Assembly (NCBI GenBank): GCA_947480335.1
Contig: CANKCB010000004.1
Location: 62,001 to 126,000, forward strand
Source of the DNA: Gammaproteobacteria bacterium
Lineage (GTDB): Bacteria > Pseudomonadota > Gammaproteobacteria > Eutrophobiales > Eutrophobiaceae
Direction of reading: 5' to 3'
Length of the DNA stretch: 64,000 nt
Shown here: positions 1-8,342 of the stretch, piece after piece
Numbering within the stretch: position 1 is the stretch's first letter
Layout: each line of letters begins with the position of its first letter
Notes under the pieces: generated by a model
Databases searched by the model: none
Told to the model about the DNA's origin: nothing
The model's input: only the letters and a program-made list of their open reading frames with translations
Program-made: the position numbers and the translations under genes

Positions 1-1908
1 GTATATGTCCAGTTCATTCACCTTGTAGAGCGTACGTTGATCACGGAAGCGGACGTCCCAGCCCCAGGCTACTTTTGCCGCCTGAAAATCCTGACGGTAA
101 TCTATCGCTGCTGTGTATTTAATATCTTCGTCCTTGAATGCAATGGCGTTCACCAGACCGCTTTCTCCTGATAACACACGGTCGTTACCGGTAACCGGAT
201 CCACAACGGTAGAATCCTGCCAGCGAGCACGTATATTCAACCTGGCATTGTCCAGCGCCAGCCAGTCCAGTGGTATGGTATTTTCAACTTTCAGTCCCCA
301 GCGTCTGCCATCACCGATATTCCCCGGTGCTTCAAAGGTCGGTGACAGTGGCAACAGATCCACCACATCGGTGATCCAGTGATGAAACGCGGTTACCTTG
401 ATAACACCGATATCCCCAAAACGCTGCTCCTGACTTACTTCCAGCACCCAGGTCTTGTCCGGACTCAGGTTCGGATTACCGAGTGCAAGGTCATCGTCCT
501 GGAATACGGCCGCGCTGACAAAATCATTAAAGTCGAGCTGGGAGATTTCCCTGGCCAGTCGTAACCGGGTTTGACTGCCCTTGACTGGAGAGTAACTTAA
601 CATGCTCTGAGGTTTCATAAAGATGAAATCACGTTCCAGTTCGGCATCACCGGTCTGGGAGATTTTCGAGACTTCAGCACCGAGTCCATAATCCAGTTCA
701 AATTGACCGAGTGACCAGGTATCTTTCAGCAGAAAATCTCCGCGTTTTTCCTTGACTACAGTATTTGCTCCCGGCACCGTCTCCGCGACAGGTCCAGCAC
801 CGGTATTGACTGTCTGGGTCAAACTATTGTCCAGTTTGTTCAGTGCGCCTTCCATATTGAATTTGATCGCATGGTCTGCAATACCTTCCCAATCAAACTC
901 CAGTCGGCCTATTGATTCTGTGGTCAAGGTTCCTGTGTCAGAAATTCTGATCAGGGTTTGTTTGCCTGTCGAATTCACCACGGTTTGTGTCGATAATTCA
1001 TCCAGATTGTTCCTGGTAAAAAGCACAACTGGTCTGACAGTCAGGTCATCCGACAAGGCTCTCTCTGCATTTAAACCAATCTCAATACTGTGACTACGAC
1101 GATCATTATCAAACGTTTCTACACGCGGTGTGCTACCAACAGTCAATGGCACACGTTCAGCTCTGGTCACGTCTGTAATATCGTTGAAGCCGAGCTCTGA
1201 ATTCATTTGCAACAGCGTCTGCCCCATCCAGCCGCTGGCGTTCAGATTGCCTGACATCGTGAGGTGCTTGTTCACTGTCTTGTCATTGCGATCTTCTGTA
1301 CGAACCCCGGCACCATTTTCCGTATCACGGCTACCCTTGGTGATATGGGCATGATGATTACCTTCCAGTCCGGCGTTATAATCGATACCATTCCATTTGT
1401 CTGCCAGCGAAATGCTGCCGCCTGGCATAATGATTCCGGTATAGAAATTCTTCCAGACAAAACCTTCCCAGCGCACGGCGACGGGTGATTCTTCACGCAT
1501 GATAATATTGGCCACTACGGACTGCCCCAGCATGTCCACTCCACTTAGCTGCCCCCGAACCAGGTCAATACGAATCACGTTTCCTGCCGGTATACGACTC
1601 AGCACAGCTGAAGGTGTATCCTGTTTGACACTGGGACGTCTACCGTTGATCAATATATTGCCTACGGCAGCCGTGAATCCTCGAACACTTTCTCCATCGT
1701 CCAGCTGGAATCCGGGTAATTGCTTGACCATATCCAGCGCGGTATTGGGATGGTATTGAGCGAAAAAGATGGCTGGATACTCAACCACCTGAGCAGAATT
1801 TTCTGCTGTAGCGGCAGGATTCTGCTGTGCGTATGTGACTGGTAATAATCCGGCATACAACAGACCTAATCCGCTAACGATTGAAACGATTCTGTTACAG
1901 GTATTCAT
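1..1908 (-). CDS. TonB-dependent outer-membrane receptor, family A (partial, 3' end off window)
   Basis: The first 636 codons are present; comparison with complete neighbours (706-716 aa) suggests about 75 C-terminal residues lie outside the window. ATG at 1908 opens a signal peptide ending near the YAQQ segment, followed by the plug-domain block shared by this family (NTALDMVKQLPGFQLDDG, GNILINGRRPS) and a beta-barrel region with the shared FHHWITDVVDLLPL block. It is the last known gene of a five-gene tandem array and the only one separated from its upstream neighbour by more than 4 bp (42 bp). It has its own ribosome-binding site, TAAGGTGA, just before the ATG. The role would be TonB/ExbBD-driven uptake across the outer membrane; the ligand is unknown. 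Family assignment is firm, substrate is not. Confidence 0.9.
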   Translation of the reverse strand, partial: MNTCNRIVSIVSGLGLLYAGLLPVTYAQQNPAATAENSAQVVEYPAIFFAQYHPNTALDMVKQLPGFQLDDGESVRGFTAAVGNILINGRRPSVKQDTPSAVLSRIPAGNVIRIDLVRGQLSGVDMLGQSVVANIIMREESPVAVRWEGFVWKNFYTGIIMPGGSISLADKWNGIDYNAGLEGNHHAHITKGSRDTENGAGVRTEDRNDKTVNKHLTMSGNLNASGWMGQTLLQMNSELGFNDITDVTRAERVPLTVGSTPRVETFDNDRRSHSIEIGLNAERALSDDLTVRPVVLFTRNNLDELSTQTVVNSTGKQTLIRISDTGTLTTESIGRLEFDWEGIADHAIKFNMEGALNKLDNSLTQTVNTGAGPVAETVPGANTVVKEKRGDFLLKDTWSLGQFELDYGLGAEVSKISQTGDAELERDFIFMKPQSMLSYSPVKGSQTRLRLAREISQLDFNDFVSAAVFQDDDLALGNPNLSPDKTWVLEVSQEQRFGDIGVIKVTAFHHWITDVVDLLPLSPTFEAPGNIGDGRRWGLKVENTIPLDWLALDNARLNIRARWQDSTVVDPVTGNDRVLSGESGLVNAIAFKDEDIKYTAAIDYRQDFQAAKVAWGWDVRFRDQRTLYKVNELDIY

Positions 1909-1950
1909 ACATTCACCTTACGTAGTAAAAACAATAATGGGATACTGATT

Positions 1951-4083
1951 CTAGAAACTGCCACTCAATACAAATTTAATCCTTCGACCGGCTTCACGTG
2001 CCCGTAATATTGTAGATGACACCGGGCTTAATTCACGTTCGCCTGCATAAATAGTCCTGTCACGCTTCTCGTTATAATCCAGCAGGTTATTGCCTTCCAA
2101 GCGCATCTTGACTCCAAACCAGCGTGAGGTTTCAACAAACGCATTCAACTCAAGACCTTCGTTGAACACTTCCAGCTCATTGACCTTGAATCTTGGTCGG
2201 CTTGCCTGTGTCGCAATATCGGTACCCCAGGACAATTTGTACGCCTCTATATCCTGTCGAAATGCCGCATCGTATATATAGCGACTACCATTGTCAGCAA
2301 ACCTGACCGATGGTGGGCCACCAAAACCAATTTGCGCCGCTGATAGAACGCGACGAGCACCGGTAACCGGGTCGGTCACTGAGGAGTCCTGCCAGCGCGA
2401 TTTTATATCCACACGGGCACCCGGTATGCCAATCCATTCCAGTGGCACGGTAAATTCCAGTATCAGACCCCAGCGTTTACCATCACCTATATTGCCAGGG
2501 GCTTCAAAGGTGGAAGACAGTGGCAGCAAATCCAATACATCCTTGATCCAGTGATGAAAGGCCGTCAGCTTGATTACACCCTGTTTACTGAACCGGTATT
2601 CGTGCCCCAGCTCGGCGACCCAGGTTGTATCCGGACGCAAATCCGGATTGCCCAATGCCAGATCATCATCTTCAAAAATGGTAGCACTGATAAAATCATC
2701 AAAGTCCAGCTGTGCCACTTCACGCTGGATGAGCAGTCGCAGCTGTTGGCCAGCGACCGGCGTCCAGGTCAGTACGGATCTGGGTTTAAGGAAAAAAAAG
2801 TTCCGTGCCTGTTCCGTATCCCCACTCTGGGTAATTTTTGAAACTTCAGCACCCAGCCCGTAATCCAGCTCGAATTGATCAAGCTGCCAGGTATCATTGA
2901 TGGAAAAATCTCCGCGGTTTTCTTCCACCAGTGAATTGGCACCGGGTACATTGACTGTCACAGGCCCTTTACCAGTATCATCCGTCTGTAACAGGGAACC
3001 ATCAACCGAGTTATAGGCTCCCTCAGCATTTAACTGCAGGTTGTGGCGATCCAGTCCGGTCCAGTCAAATTCCAGTCGGGTGATACCTTCGCGGGTGACA
3101 GTCTGGTTATAGGCGATGCGTAACAGTGTCTGCACACCGTCCGCATTGACATTGCTTTGCAGGTTTTTCAGATCTAAATCATTGTTGGTGTACAGCAGGA
3201 TTGCCTTGGCCTTCAGATCTTCGGTTAATGCACGTTCTGCATTCATGCCCAGTTCATAGGCAGGAATGTTCTGGCTGTCCTTGAAAAAGACCGTGCTGGG
3301 TCGACCAGACAGCTGTGGCAACCGATCCTGGTTCTGATACTCAGGGCCGTTCTTAAAGGTAAGCTTGCTGTTAAATTGCAGACGGGTTATACCGATCAAA
3401 GAACTGGTATTCAGAAACAGATCCAGTTGTTTCAGACCGGTCTGGGTAATCTTGTCGCGACGGATCTCTGTCAGTTGACCACGGCTGTTGTAGATACTGT
3501 CGGTACCGGCCTCACCATTCGATTCACGTTCCACATTGAAGCCAATGTTATAGTCTGTCTCGTGCCAACGATCCGATAAAGACATATTGGCCGCCGGTTT
3601 CCAGGGACCTTTGTTGCTGTACTGGATATAGGATTCCCAACGAACTGACGCCGTGGAGCTGTTAGACAGAATCACATTGGCCACGATCGAACGACCCTGC
3701 AGGTCAATGTCTCGAGTCTGTCCGCGTATCAATTCAATCCGCACTACCTGGCTGGCGGGTATTCTGGCCAGCAAGGCACTGGGCGTATCCTGCTTCACAC
3801 TGGGATATTTATCGTTGATGAGTACATTACCGACTGCGCTGATAAAGCCGCGATCCGAGGTTCCATCATCCAGTTGAAAGCCGGGAACCTGCCGCACCAT
3901 ATCCAGCGCTGTATTTGGGTGATAACGTTCAAAAAAACCGGATGGAAACTCCACCACCTGCTTCGCTGGCTCGCTTTCTGCAGTGTCAGGCAACTTATCC
4001 GCCGCCTGCACTAACGGGAAGGGAATTAGCAGAAGCACTAACGACAAACTTGTTATTAACTTCCTGTGCACAATAAATTTCAT
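1951..4083 (-). CDS. TonB-dependent outer-membrane receptor, family A
   Basis: A complete 710-residue receptor. The N-terminal signal peptide (hydrophobic core SLVLLLIPFPLVQA) is followed by a short plug domain with the conserved NTALDMVRQVPGFQLDDG and GNVLINDKYPS blocks, and then a long barrel containing DDLALGNPDLRPDTTW and FHHWIKDVLDLLPL. The chain ends in Gly-Ser-Phe, and a terminal Phe is the usual signal for assembly by the BAM complex. The ATG at 4083 lies one base after the stop codon of the upstream paralog, so translation is probably coupled. It is the fourth gene of the minus-strand array. The ligand is unknown; siderophore, oligosaccharide or peptide uptake cannot be told apart from sequence. 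Confidence 0.93.
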   Translation of the reverse strand: MKFIVHRKLITSLSLVLLLIPFPLVQAADKLPDTAESEPAKQVVEFPSGFFERYHPNTALDMVRQVPGFQLDDGTSDRGFISAVGNVLINDKYPSVKQDTPSALLARIPASQVVRIELIRGQTRDIDLQGRSIVANVILSNSSTASVRWESYIQYSNKGPWKPAANMSLSDRWHETDYNIGFNVERESNGEAGTDSIYNSRGQLTEIRRDKITQTGLKQLDLFLNTSSLIGITRLQFNSKLTFKNGPEYQNQDRLPQLSGRPSTVFFKDSQNIPAYELGMNAERALTEDLKAKAILLYTNNDLDLKNLQSNVNADGVQTLLRIAYNQTVTREGITRLEFDWTGLDRHNLQLNAEGAYNSVDGSLLQTDDTGKGPVTVNVPGANSLVEENRGDFSINDTWQLDQFELDYGLGAEVSKITQSGDTEQARNFFFLKPRSVLTWTPVAGQQLRLLIQREVAQLDFDDFISATIFEDDDLALGNPDLRPDTTWVAELGHEYRFSKQGVIKLTAFHHWIKDVLDLLPLSSTFEAPGNIGDGKRWGLILEFTVPLEWIGIPGARVDIKSRWQDSSVTDPVTGARRVLSAAQIGFGGPPSVRFADNGSRYIYDAAFRQDIEAYKLSWGTDIATQASRPRFKVNELEVFNEGLELNAFVETSRWFGVKMRLEGNNLLDYNEKRDRTIYAGERELSPVSSTILRAREAGRRIKFVLSGSF

Positions 4084-4084
4084 A

Positions 4085-6205
4085 CTAGAAGCTTCCGCTC
4101 AGTGACAGAACGAATCGATAACCGATATGACGTTCCCGGTTGGCATAAAAATCAACCGGGGAATTGTCCCTGGCACCGGTAAACACGGTACGATTTCGTT
4201 GTATCGTATAGTTAAGGATATTTTCAGCTGACAGACGTATCTTGGTATCAAACCAGCGTGTAGTTTCTACAAAAGTATTGATCGCCATGTTCTCATCATT
4301 TAACTCGAGCTCATTGACTTTATATACTGGCCGCTCGGCACGCTCGGCAGCCGTCCAGCCCCAGGCCATGCGGGCCTGTTCAAAATCCTGACGATAATCA
4401 ATCCTGAAAGAATACTTGTTATTTCTGCTCAGATTGGCAAGCGTACGATATCCGCCATCGCCTGACTGGCCGGAAAAGATACGGTGTTCCCCGGTAACCG
4501 GATCCACCACACTGGAGTCCTGCCAGCGCAGTTTTACATCCAGTCTGGCACCGGTCAGTCCCAGCGTTTCCAGCGGCAGGGTATTTTCTATTTCAACACC
4601 CCAACGCCTGCCATCACCAATATTTCCCGGCACCTCAAAGGTCGGTGTCAGTGGCAATAAATCCATTACATCGGATACCCAATGATGGAACAGGGTAACC
4701 TTGATCACACTCAGCTTGCCAAAACGTCGCTCATGCCCCAGCTCGGCAATCCAGGTGGTATCAGGTTGCAGGTTCGGATTACCCAGCGCCAAATCATCAT
4801 CTTCCAGCACGACCGAGCTGACAAAGTCATTGAAATCCAGCTGCGCTACTTCACGCGCCAGCCGGATACGTGTCTGATTACCCTGATTGGGTGAATAACC
4901 CAGTACAGCTTGTGGTTTCAGGAAAAAGAAATTCCGTTCCAGTTCAGCATCACCACTCTGGGAAATCGTGGATGTCTCTGCACCCATTCCATAATCGAGT
5001 TTGAATAAACCGAGAGACCACGTGTCCTTTAAAAGAAAATCGCCGCGCATTTCTTCGACACGTGTATTAGCACCGGGAACGGCAACCGTAACCGGCCCTT
5101 GTCCCTTGTCTACAAACTGGGTCAATGAACCATCCAGTTCGTTATAGGCCGCTTCTGCATTCAGCTGTACTGAATGATCGGTTATACCAGCCCAATCAAA
5201 CTCAAACCGTCCGATCGCTTCGGTACGCTGGTTATCCGTGGACGCCTCACGCAGTTGAGTCTGTTTTGCCGTGCTATCAAAATTACGCTGGGTAGAGACC
5301 GGTTGCCGTTGCTCGCGAAACAACAACAGTATCGCCTTGCCTGTCAGCTCATCTGCCAGTTCGCGTTCGGCATCCATACCCAGTTCAAACTGTGAGTTTT
5401 TTTCCTTGTCTACCAAAGTGACCAACTCGCCAGCACCGGTAAAAGGGGCCTTGAGTCTCGGATTCAGGGTATCCCGCTCGGAGTCCGTCATATTGAATTT
5501 ACTGTTTAGTTGCAACAGGGTGGCGCCCATCCATCTGGATGCATTCAGATAGACTCCGGAGATTTTCAATCCTGACTCACTGGTATCTTCGGTTCGGGTT
5601 TCGGTTATGGTGCCACTACTGTTCAGGATTTTTTCACTGGCATACCTGCCGCTGGAATCACGTTCAACGCCCATACCAACATTGTACTCAATGCCGGCAA
5701 CTACATCCGACAGCGACATGCTTAATCCCGGTTTCAACGGTGCGGCACTGTTGTCTTCCAGAAAGGCATCCCAACGCACGGCGGTCGGAACATTTGCACG
5801 CAATATGATATTCGCCACTAATGCACGACCATGCAGGTCAATATTGCGCACCTCACCGCGTATCAATTCAATACGTTCTACCTGACTGGCCGGTATACGT
5901 GCCAGTATGGCGGAAGGTAAATCCTGTTTGGCGCTGGTATACTCATCATTAATCAATATATTGCCAACTGCAGAAGCAAAGCCCCGTATATCTTCGCCAT
6001 CGTCAAGTTGAAATCCCGGTAACTGACCAACCATATCCAGTGCGGTATTCGGTCGATAGCGATCAAAATAGTCTGCTGCATAATCAACCACCAGATTTTG
6101 CTGATCAGTAGCTGAGGCAACTGGCGGCTCTGTGATCTGGGCCAAAACGGGATCAGGTAAAACCGACGCACACAACAATAACGGATACCCCCAACGATAC
6201 ATCAT
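4085..6205 (-). CDS. TonB-dependent outer-membrane receptor, family A
   Basis: A complete 706-residue receptor with signal peptide, the family plug blocks (NTALDMVGQLPGFQLDDG, GNILINDEYTS, RIPASQVERIELIRG), a barrel with FHHWVSDVMDLLPL and a terminal Gly-Ser-Phe. Two consecutive ATG codons (6205 and 6202) could start it. The GGGAG inside the Gly-Ser-Phe-stop codons of the upstream gene is well placed to act as its Shine-Dalgarno sequence. It is the third gene of the array. The conserved blocks match its neighbours closely while the barrel segments between them diverge, as expected for paralogs with different surface loops. It should sit in the outer membrane and depend on TonB energy; the substrate is not predictable. 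Confidence 0.93.
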   Translation of the reverse strand: MMYRWGYPLLLCASVLPDPVLAQITEPPVASATDQQNLVVDYAADYFDRYRPNTALDMVGQLPGFQLDDGEDIRGFASAVGNILINDEYTSAKQDLPSAILARIPASQVERIELIRGEVRNIDLHGRALVANIILRANVPTAVRWDAFLEDNSAAPLKPGLSMSLSDVVAGIEYNVGMGVERDSSGRYASEKILNSSGTITETRTEDTSESGLKISGVYLNASRWMGATLLQLNSKFNMTDSERDTLNPRLKAPFTGAGELVTLVDKEKNSQFELGMDAERELADELTGKAILLLFREQRQPVSTQRNFDSTAKQTQLREASTDNQRTEAIGRFEFDWAGITDHSVQLNAEAAYNELDGSLTQFVDKGQGPVTVAVPGANTRVEEMRGDFLLKDTWSLGLFKLDYGMGAETSTISQSGDAELERNFFFLKPQAVLGYSPNQGNQTRIRLAREVAQLDFNDFVSSVVLEDDDLALGNPNLQPDTTWIAELGHERRFGKLSVIKVTLFHHWVSDVMDLLPLTPTFEVPGNIGDGRRWGVEIENTLPLETLGLTGARLDVKLRWQDSSVVDPVTGEHRIFSGQSGDGGYRTLANLSRNNKYSFRIDYRQDFEQARMAWGWTAAERAERPVYKVNELELNDENMAINTFVETTRWFDTKIRLSAENILNYTIQRNRTVFTGARDNSPVDFYANRERHIGYRFVLSLSGSF

Positions 6206-6209
6206 CAGG

Positions 6210-8339
6210 CTAGAAACTCCCGCTTAACTCAAATGAAACACGGAATCCACGGGTACGTTCACGAGTCTCATGCAAGGCCAGTGGAGACAATTCACGTTCA
6301 CCGGTATAGATCAACCTGTCACGTGATTCAACCATATCGAGAATATTTTCAGCGACAATTTTCGACTTCATGCCGAAGTATCGGGTGGTTTCGACAAACA
6401 CATTAAACTCGTAATCATCGTCAGCCACGTCCAGTTCATTAACCTTGAACAGCGGTCGCTCGGCACGTGTACGCACATCCCAACCCCACGCCATACGGGC
6501 GGCCTGAAAATCCTGACGAAAGTCGACGGTGACGGCAAACCGGGTATCATCATTAAACTTCAGAGGGAATATCGCACTCGGGGGAGTACGGTGTGAAAAA
6601 ATTCTTTTCTTACCGGTAACAGGGTCAGTAACAGAAGATTTTTGCCAGCGGGCATTGATATCCAGTTTCGCGTCGCGCAATCCCAGCCAGTCCAGCGGCA
6701 AGGTGTTCTCGATATTAAATCCCCAACGTGTGCCGTCACCGATATTACCCGGCGCTTCAAACGTCGGTGTTAAAGGCAGCAAATCCAGCATGTCCTTGAT
6801 CCAGTGGTGGAACACAGTCAGCTTGACCACGCTTTCCGAACCAAAGCGCTGTTCCTGACTGAATTCAGCAATCCAGGTGGAATCCGGACGGATATCGGGA
6901 TTACCGAGTGCCAGATCGTCATCTTCAAATACAGTAGCGCTGACAAAATCAGCAAAATCCAGCTGGGCAACTTCCCTGGCAAAACGTACCCGTGATTGCG
7001 AGCTCTTGCTTGCACTGTAGGTCAGTACTGTCTGCGGTTTAACAAAGAAGAAACTGCGTTCCTGTGTGGCATCCCCACTCTGTGAGATGGTCGAGGTTTC
7101 AGCGCCTACACCATAATCCAGCTTGAACTGACCCAAAGCCCAGGTGTCCTTTAACAGAAAGTCCCAGCGCACTTCCTCTACACGCGAGTTACCACCCGGT
7201 ACTGACACGTTGACCGGTCCTTTGCCAGTGTCCTCGGTTTGCTCCAGTGTTCCGTCAAGCGAATTAAATGCACCTTCGACATTCGCCTGGATATTATGGT
7301 CCGCTATCACTTCCCAGTCGAACTCTACTCTCGATATCGCTTCGGTTGAGTCAGTTTGTGTGTCTGCGATCCTCGCCAGAGACTTCACGCCTAGCGCATT
7401 GTAACGATCCAGTGTCGAGATGGTGTTTTCACCACCGTGGGTCAGTACAACAATCGCCTTGCCAGTCAGATCATCCGTCAGTTCACGCTCGGCATCGACA
7501 CCGAGTTCAATTTTGCCTGTATTGAAATCCTCACCAATATATTCATCACGCTTGATACCGCCCGTCGCTACCGGCGTACGTTTGGCAATACGCATACCAT
7601 CACGTTCCTCGCCATTGAAGTTGGCGTTAAACTGCACCAACGTCAATCCAAACCGGGTAGAGGTGGTCAAATTCCCACCGCCTCGAAGACCGGCAAGATC
7701 AGCATCATCCAGTTTTTTCTCAATCAAGGTACCCTGACCGTTGGTGGTGTCCTGAAAAGTAATATCGCCACGGGTGAAGCGGCGGAAATTCAGGCCGGCG
7801 TTGTAATCGGTTTCGCGCCAGCGATCCGATATGGAAATGCCTCCTTCAAATGTACTGAAATAATCTACGTTATAGCGCCAGACGGCTTCCCAACGAATCG
7901 CCGCAGGCGAATCAACACGCAACACGATATTGGCCACGATACCCTGACCTTGTAGATCAATATCACGAACCTGACCATGGATTATTTCTATTCGCTCAAC
8001 CAGGCTGGCCGGTATACGAGTCAGAATCAAGGAAGGTAAGTCCTGTTTGGCACTGGGTCTTCTGTCATTGATAAGAACATTCCCGGCGGCCGCACCCAGA
8101 CCACGTGAGGCGTCACCATCACTCAACTGAAAACCTGGCGTCTGGTTAATCATGTCCAGTGCCGTATTCGGTTTGTAACGGGCAAAAAAGGATGCCGGAT
8201 ATTCGACTATCAGGTCAGAGGCCGGGCTGGCCGCCGTTGAGGGTACGGCATCCGGTGTTTGTGCCAACAGCAGGCTGGGGAAAAAAACACTGATTAACAG
8301 ACCAAACATTAATTGTGATGGCATCCGAATCCTGTTCAT
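6210..8339 (-). CDS. TonB-dependent outer-membrane receptor, family A
   Basis: A complete 709-residue receptor. The signal peptide (core LMFGLLISVFFPSLLLAQ) precedes the plug blocks NTALDMINQTPGFQLSDG and GNVLINDRRPSAKQDLPS. The barrel carries DDLALGNPDIRPDSTW, FHHWIKDMLDLLPLTPTFE and a terminal Gly-Ser-Phe. Its ATG at 8339 is 3 bp downstream of the stop of the first gene of the array. The GGGAG within the last codons of that gene is about 10 bases upstream and is the only plausible ribosome-binding site. It is the second gene of the array. Its role is uptake through the outer membrane; the ligand is unknown. Confidence 0.93.
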   Translation of the reverse strand: MNRIRMPSQLMFGLLISVFFPSLLLAQTPDAVPSTAASPASDLIVEYPASFFARYKPNTALDMINQTPGFQLSDGDASRGLGAAAGNVLINDRRPSAKQDLPSLILTRIPASLVERIEIIHGQVRDIDLQGQGIVANIVLRVDSPAAIRWEAVWRYNVDYFSTFEGGISISDRWRETDYNAGLNFRRFTRGDITFQDTTNGQGTLIEKKLDDADLAGLRGGGNLTTSTRFGLTLVQFNANFNGEERDGMRIAKRTPVATGGIKRDEYIGEDFNTGKIELGVDAERELTDDLTGKAIVVLTHGGENTISTLDRYNALGVKSLARIADTQTDSTEAISRVEFDWEVIADHNIQANVEGAFNSLDGTLEQTEDTGKGPVNVSVPGGNSRVEEVRWDFLLKDTWALGQFKLDYGVGAETSTISQSGDATQERSFFFVKPQTVLTYSASKSSQSRVRFAREVAQLDFADFVSATVFEDDDLALGNPDIRPDSTWIAEFSQEQRFGSESVVKLTVFHHWIKDMLDLLPLTPTFEAPGNIGDGTRWGFNIENTLPLDWLGLRDAKLDINARWQKSSVTDPVTGKKRIFSHRTPPSAIFPLKFNDDTRFAVTVDFRQDFQAARMAWGWDVRTRAERPLFKVNELDVADDDYEFNVFVETTRYFGMKSKIVAENILDMVESRDRLIYTGERELSPLALHETRERTRGFRVSFELSGSF

Positions 8340-8342
8340 AAT

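Noticed and set aside
7437-7955. 172-codon plus-strand reading frame inside the receptor array
   Set aside because: It lies antisense to the receptor at 6210-8339, which has signal peptide, plug and barrel blocks. The plus-strand translation has no recognisable domain and no Shine-Dalgarno sequence.
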